Shown: positions 60,128-64,000 of the stretch, one piece after another | Position numbering within the stretch: the stretch's first letter is position 1 | Layout of the letters: each line of letters begins with the position of its first letter | Origin: Flavobacteriales bacterium UBA4110 | Lineage (GTDB): Bacteria; Bacteroidota; Bacteroidia; Flavobacteriales; Weeksellaceae | Length of the DNA stretch: 64,000 nt | Reading direction: 5' to 3' | NCBI GenBank assembly: GCA_002383165.1 | Contig: DFXK01000018.1 | Location: forward strand, 1 to 64,000 | Translations under genes and position numbers: made by a program | The notes under the pieces: model-generated | The model's input: only the letters and a program-made list of their open reading frames with translations | The model's database searches: none | Told to the model about the DNA's origin: nothing

Positions 60128-60763
60128 ATGTCTATAAAACTTGGCGATACCGCTCCGGATTTTAATGCAGAAAGCAGTTTAGGAAATCTTAATTTTTACG
60201 AATACCTCGGAGATTCCTGGGGGATTTTATTTTCACATCCAGCAGATTATACACCCGTTTGTACAACTGAATTGGGAAAAACATCACAACTGAAACCAGA
60301 ATTCGATAAAAGAAATACAAAGGTTTTAGCGTTAAGCGTTGACGGAATTGACAATCATAAAGGTTGGATCTCCGATATTAATGAAACTCAAAATACAGAA
60401 GTAGAATTCCCAATAATTGCGGATCAAGACAAAAAAGTGTCCGAGCTGTATGATTTTATTCATCCCAATGCAAACGCGACCCTTACAGTTAGGTCTTTAT
60501 TAATCATTGACCCAAATAAAAAAGTAAGACTCATCATCACTTATCCCGCTTCTACAGGAAGAAACTTCACAGAAATCTTGAGAGTTTTGGATTCTCTGCA
60601 ATTGGTAGATGGTTATGGCGTTGCAACGCCTGTAGATTGGAAAGATGGAGAAGATGTGATTATTCCGCCAGCTGTTTCGCAAGAAGATGCAGAGAAAAAG
60701 TTTACAAAAGGAGTGAAAGTTGTGAAACCTTATTTGCGCTACACACCGCAACCGAATAAATAA
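60128..60763 (+). CDS. 1-Cys peroxiredoxin (Prx6 type)
   Basis: 211 residues. The peroxidatic site is SHPADYTPVCTTELG (Cys45), the only cysteine in the protein, so no resolving Cys exists. Length, VLALSVDGIDNHKGW and the C-terminal extension ATPVDWKDGEDVIIPPAVS fit the Prx6 group. Reduction must come from a small thiol or another protein; bacillithiol is a candidate here since bshA is 3 kb away. Monocistronic, with bidirectional terminator downstream. Confidence 0.94.
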   Translation: MSIKLGDTAPDFNAESSLGNLNFYEYLGDSWGILFSHPADYTPVCTTELGKTSQLKPEFDKRNTKVLALSVDGIDNHKGWISDINETQNTEVEFPIIADQDKKVSELYDFIHPNANATLTVRSLLIIDPNKKVRLIITYPASTGRNFTEILRVLDSLQLVDGYGVATPVDWKDGEDVIIPPAVSQEDAEKKFTKGVKVVKPYLRYTPQPNK

Positions 60764-60780
60764 TTTCAGATTTTTCATCG

Positions 60781-60812
60781 AAAAAGCTCAGATTGATCTG
60801 AGCTTTTTTATT
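60781..60812. terminator. bidirectional terminator peroxiredoxin / secreted protein
   Basis: Perfect 12-bp arms AAAAAGCTCAGA / TCTGAGCTTTTT with TTGA loop; T-rich on both strands. Confidence 0.85.
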
Positions 60813-60832
60813 TTTATTATGGATTGTAATTA

Positions 60833-61591
60833 TTACTTAGCAACAAAAACTTCTTTAGCATAATCGCCATTAGCTTTTGGCATTTCAATCACAATATTGG
60901 CATTTTCATAGTAACCAATTGTGGATTCTCCAGAACCTAATTTTACTCGAAAAACACCTTCTTTTGTTGTAGATTTAAATGTTGCAAAAGGTACAGAACT
61001 GTTGCCATCAACCAAAATAAACTGATTATTATCAATTTGTATTTTTTGGACAGTTAATGTTCCGTTGCTATATCTCACAGCATTCGATGTTTGTAAAATT
61101 GCTTCTTTTGAACCCTGCAATTGTTTTTTAATAGGCTCAGTGGATGTTGTTTCAGCAACTTTTTTGACAATTGTAGTTGTATTAGATACAGGAATTTTCA
61201 CTAATGTCTGTTTCAAAGCATCTTGAAAACCTGGTTCAAACTCTTTTATCATGCTATTTCCTTTTTCAGTGAAGATAACCTTGTTGCTGCAATCTTTGAA
61301 CTGTAGAATCAGTTTATTTCGGAACATACTTTTGTCATTCAGAAGCTCGGCATTTAGAATACCGCAAGGATTCATCAGCGCATCAGGCGGCCACTCATTT
61401 TTAGTTGCTGGCAGAACTGTATATTTTTTTGCTTTCAAAGATTTTTCTAAAAGATTGCCTAATCCATAAGCTTTGTTGTCTTTGAAATCATTAAACTCTG
61501 CTGGAATCACAACATATTTGTAATCTGATACAGTTTGAGACTTGACTACTGAAATCAAGAAAACAAATAAAAAAATGGAAATATTTTTCAT
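60833..61591 (-). CDS. secreted protein of unknown function
   Basis: 252 residues with a signal peptide (ISIFLFVFLISVVKSQ). Two parts: an N part (residues 20-130) with DYKYVVIPAEFNDFKDNKAYGLGNLLEKSLKAKKYTVLP, resembling small periplasmic alpha/beta folds, a Thr/Lys linker (about 135-165), and a beta-rich C part. Family not recognised. It is the last gene of an operon with the PorV2-like gene (14 bases between stop and start), so a link to outer-membrane or T9SS function is possible. Confidence 0.75.
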   Translation of the reverse strand: MKNISIFLFVFLISVVKSQTVSDYKYVVIPAEFNDFKDNKAYGLGNLLEKSLKAKKYTVLPATKNEWPPDALMNPCGILNAELLNDKSMFRNKLILQFKDCSNKVIFTEKGNSMIKEFEPGFQDALKQTLVKIPVSNTTTIVKKVAETTSTEPIKKQLQGSKEAILQTSNAVRYSNGTLTVQKIQIDNNQFILVDGNSSVPFATFKSTTKEGVFRVKLGSGESTIGYYENANIVIEMPKANGDYAKEVFVAK

Positions 61592-61605
61592 ATTGAATAG
61601 TATAA

Positions 61606-62688
61606 TTAATTTCTGAAACCTTGCATATCCAATTTCAGAGAAAAGAAATTAGAATAAAAATTAGAACCGCCAATTCCTGAGTTGGTGATGGCATAATCCA
61701 ATGTCAAGCCTTTATATTTAATCCCAATACCTGCGCTTGGCTGGAAAGAGACTTTTCTTTTTAAGTCTTCTATATCGGTAATAGATTGGAACCGATTCAA
61801 TCCTAATCGTACGAAAATCATATCCTGAAAAATCAATTCTCCGCCGACATAAGGTGTGATACTGGCAAAATCTGTAGAAATTAGTGCTGCTGTTTTCGCA
61901 AAATCGATATTAACGCCTGCTTCTGGTAACAACTTCAAATCTCTATTGAACTCAAAGGTTTTGCTGACACCCAGATTCAACTTTGGCATTGTGATTTCCA
62001 TTTTATCTGTTGGCGCTGGGTTGAATTCTTCCCCATTCACAACTGCAGATAATTCTTTTTGATTGATTGTCCAAAAATTGACAGTCGTTGTCGCATCTCT
62101 CAGCATAAAACCGTAATTCCAATCTGTATCTGTGTGGTAAACTGCTCCAATATCAAATCCAAAACCATAACCACTAGCAAATTTTCCCACATTTCTATAA
62201 ACTACTTTTGCAGTTGCACCAACATCTAATTTTTGATTGCCGTTGGGGTGAAAAGCGTAAGAAAACAAAGCCGCATAATCTGAAGTAGAAAAAGAACTGA
62301 TCTTATCATAATCAATATTACCTTCGGAATCAATTAATTGTGTTGTATTTAGAATATTATCAACACCCAATCGGACTAATGAAATGGCGAAAACACCGTT
62401 ACCATAATCCAAAGGTTTGGCATAAGCGATGTAATCGTATTTAGCAATGGATTCAAAATATTCTGCATGCATTGCTGCCACTTGCCAATCGCGGCCGATT
62501 TTCATTAGACCAGCCGGATTCCACATAGGAGAATAAACATCATCCTGATTAGAAATAACAGCGCCACCCATCGCAAGTCCTCTTGCACCAGCTCCAATAT
62601 TCAGAAATTCATTAGAATATTTTCTAATGATTTGAGAATAAATAATTTGTGAAAAAATAAGCAGTAAAAAAAATAAAATTCTTTTCAT
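61606..62688 (-). CDS. PorV/PorQ family outer-membrane protein, PorV2-like
   Basis: 360 residues: signal peptide ending at IIYSQ, then an outer-membrane beta-barrel of the FadL-like PorV/PorQ family. The N-terminal SNEFLNIGAGARGLAMGGAVISNQDDVYSPMWNPAGL is the family signature. The homologues are annotated as putative type IX sorting component PorV2; PorV shuttles T9SS cargo to the surface attachment complex, but the specific role of PorV2 is not established. The first codon is the ATG after an in-frame TTG. Between the DMT transporter and the unknown secreted protein in one operon. Confidence 0.88.
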   Translation of the reverse strand: MKRILFFLLLIFSQIIYSQIIRKYSNEFLNIGAGARGLAMGGAVISNQDDVYSPMWNPAGLMKIGRDWQVAAMHAEYFESIAKYDYIAYAKPLDYGNGVFAISLVRLGVDNILNTTQLIDSEGNIDYDKISSFSTSDYAALFSYAFHPNGNQKLDVGATAKVVYRNVGKFASGYGFGFDIGAVYHTDTDWNYGFMLRDATTTVNFWTINQKELSAVVNGEEFNPAPTDKMEITMPKLNLGVSKTFEFNRDLKLLPEAGVNIDFAKTAALISTDFASITPYVGGELIFQDMIFVRLGLNRFQSITDIEDLKRKVSFQPSAGIGIKYKGLTLDYAITNSGIGGSNFYSNFFSLKLDMQGFRN

Positions 62689-62698
62689 CAAAAAGGTT

Positions 62699-63598
62699 TT
62701 ACTGAGGATTTATTTCTGCAGATAATTCATCTTTTTTTCGTCTGGATTTTATAATACCATTAGCTACTATCGCAATAATCATTATGAATGATGCAATGTA
62801 AAAAACTGGACTCATATGCTCAGACGCACCGAAAATGAAAAAAGCCAGAATAATCCCATAAACAGGTTCAAGATTTACAGTCAATATCAATGTAAAAGGT
62901 GAAATGAATTTCATTAGCTTTACACTTTCAAACATAGGATAAGCCGTAAAAACAGAAGCCAACAATACTATTAACGCAATATCGGTGTAACTTATTTCGC
63001 TGAAAGAAGAAATTTGTCCGGTGACGATAAAAAACAGACTAATGACCAACCATCCACCAGCAATCTCATAGAAAATAATATTTCCAGAGCTGGTTTTTCC
63101 AAAAATTTTACCATTGAAAACAGAAAAAATAGTTCCAAAAAGAGCACATAATATTCCGTAGAATATGCCTTCCTTATATTTCAATTCGGCATTGAAAATC
63201 AAAGAAATGCAAATAACGATAATGATTCCGATAATAACCTCGACCCAATCTGGTTTTCTCTTAAAAACTATTGGTTCTATTAAGGAGGCAAATAATGTTG
63301 ATAATGACAAACAGGAAAGCGCAATTGATACATTGGAAACCTTGATGGACTGGAAAAAGAACAGCCAGTGAAAAGCCATTACACTTCCAATTCCTACTAG
63401 TTTTAGCAACAAGCCTTTTGTAACTTTAATACTTTCTTTTTTTACAATCCTGAGATACAAGTAGAGAAAAACCGCAGCGAATGACATTCTATAAAAAACC
63501 AAAAGCGGCGCATCCGTAGTAATCAACTTTCCTAAAATAGCTGTGAAGCCCCATAAAAATACGATAAAATGCAACCTCAGCAGATAAGAATTCTTCAT
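62699..63598 (-). CDS. DMT-family transporter (EamA)
   Basis: 299 residues with ten membrane helices in two EamA repeats (HFIVFLWGFTAILGKLI at the start; second repeat from about residue 150, NGKIFGKTSSGNIIFYEIAGGWLVISLFF). Drug/metabolite exporter superfamily; substrate unknown. A TTG six codons upstream could extend it, but the ATG is preferred with the promoter 23 bases before it. First gene of the operon with PorV2 (10 bases to the next start). Confidence 0.9.
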   Translation of the reverse strand: MKNSYLLRLHFIVFLWGFTAILGKLITTDAPLLVFYRMSFAAVFLYLYLRIVKKESIKVTKGLLLKLVGIGSVMAFHWLFFFQSIKVSNVSIALSCLSLSTLFASLIEPIVFKRKPDWVEVIIGIIIVICISLIFNAELKYKEGIFYGILCALFGTIFSVFNGKIFGKTSSGNIIFYEIAGGWLVISLFFIVTGQISSFSEISYTDIALIVLLASVFTAYPMFESVKLMKFISPFTLILTVNLEPVYGIILAFFIFGASEHMSPVFYIASFIMIIAIVANGIIKSRRKKDELSAEINPQ

Positions 63599-63620
63599 AG
63601 AAATATTGATTTTCAATTTA

Positions 63621-63628
63621 CAAAATTA
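63621..63628 (-). promoter_or_regulatory. -7 promoter element of the DMT-PorV2 operon
   Basis: TAATTTTG on the minus strand, exact TAnnTTTG, 22 bases before the ATG at 63598. Confidence 0.5.
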
Positions 63629-63855
63629 CTATAAATTTCTTGTTTTGAAGCTAATAATCTGGATTGACTCAACGAAAAATCCGCACAAAAATTTATACGG
63701 ATCTCTAATAAGAAAACTTATTAAAATAAACATAAACTAACTAAAAATTCATTTCATTTATCACTCAAACGAAAAATCCTGAGATATATTACGGACACTA
63801 ATATCAATTTTTAAATGCAACACAGTTCGCTTGTGCAATTAATAAACTCTTTCGT

Positions 63856-63885
63856 TTTGCCATCAATCAAAAAATTTTATCTTTA
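63856..63885 (+). promoter_or_regulatory. promoter of the terminal partial gene
   Basis: TTTG (63856-63859), 18-base spacer, TATCTTTA (63878-63885, one mismatch). Leader about 13 bases. Confidence 0.45.
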
Positions 63886-63903
63886 GCCCCAAAGAAAAAC
63901 CCT

Positions 63904-64000
63904 ATGGATTTAGAATTCAATAAAAGAGAAGATATCAACAAACTGAAACTTTCTGACACCAAGAAAATTTTATCGAAAATCAAATTGGGAGGTGGCGAAA
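63904..64000 (+). CDS. N terminus of a probable acyl-CoA carboxylase beta subunit (partial)
   Basis: An ATG frame open to the window edge gives MDLEFNKREDINKLKLSDTK then KILSKIKLGGGE (32 residues). This resembles, from memory, the start of the carboxyltransferase (AccD/PccB-like) subunit in Flavobacteriia, where 'FNKREDxNKLKxS...IKxGGGEKR' precedes the carboxyltransferase core. The catalytic region lies outside the window, so the assignment rests on the N terminus alone. Confidence 0.55.
   Translation, partial: MDLEFNKREDINKLKLSDTKKILSKIKLGGGE

Larger units (their letters stand above)
63599..63903. other. 305-bp divergent intergenic region
   Basis: Carries the DMT-operon promoter box at one end and a two-box promoter for the last gene at the other. 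Between them I see only short AT hairpins (for example TAATAAG-AAAA-CTTATTA at 63706-63723), no gene. Confidence 0.6.

Noticed and set aside
1..64000. tRNA, rRNA or insertion sequences
   Set aside because: I found no tRNA-like cloverleaf, rRNA segment or transposase gene on reading both strands; a tRNAscan or IS search would confirm this.

Overview
The window is AT-rich chromosomal DNA of a flavobacterium in the Chryseobacterium/Epilithonimonas group (Weeksellaceae, Bacteroidota). The reasons are promoters of the Bacteroidota type (TTTG about 19 bp before TAnnTTTG) in front of many genes, almost no Shine-Dalgarno sites, type IX secretion (T9SS) genes (porX, a PorV-like gene), a bacillithiol gene (bshA), a three-gene SdhCAB, GH92 and GH3 secreted glycosidases, and many DUF families of this phylum (DUF4292, DUF4254, DUF2851). 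The genus is inferred from general resemblance; no search was run.

Layout. 0-7.7 kb: homogentisate branch of tyrosine/phenylalanine breakdown (hmgA, a CoA-transferase, hppD, fahA, a flavin-reductase-like gene), interrupted by a GxxExxY gene lying between long inverted repeats. 7.7-12.8 kb, minus strand: ABC exporter, truA, 2,4-dienoyl-CoA reductase-like SDR, dihydroorotase. 12.9-22.2 kb, plus strand: GH92 glycosidase, flippase, sugar nucleotidyltransferase, DUF4292 lipoprotein, EnvC-like protein, tatA, DUF4254, lipoprotein, GTP cyclohydrolase II. 22.2-28.9 kb: HU, panD, an LPG-synthase-TM protein, rmuC, uvrC, a frameshifted small secreted protein and a TPR-like membrane protein. 28.9-34.4 kb, minus strand: TRIC-like channel, exonuclease III, a GC-rich dispersed-type repeat, porX, RNase E/G, a 30-residue COX24-like ribosome-associated protein and a second HU.

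34.4-38.8 kb: mutY, then a cobalamin riboswitch controlling a BtuB-like receptor and a BtuG-like beta-propeller lipoprotein. 38.9-54.6 kb, mostly housekeeping on the plus strand: NADH dehydrogenase II, trmD, a GreA-C-domain protein, nitroreductase, photolyase, rpsP, rimM, asnS, a toxin-antitoxin pair, an M13 peptidase, rpoN and sdhCAB. 54.8-63.6 kb: PspC, DUF2851, bshA, GH3 (minus), a lipoprotein and a 1-Cys peroxiredoxin (plus), a DMT transporter-PorV2-secreted protein operon (minus). The window ends inside what is probably an acyl-CoA carboxylase beta subunit.

Most of the window is ordinary core genome. The signals best worth a second look are the inverted-repeat unit carrying the GxxExxY gene, a set of genes whose promoter -7 box ends only 4-5 nt before the start codon (likely leaderless mRNAs), the cobalamin uptake unit, the face-to-face HU/mutY promoters, and the homogentisate pathway with no visible maleylacetoacetate isomerase in a bacillithiol-producing organism.
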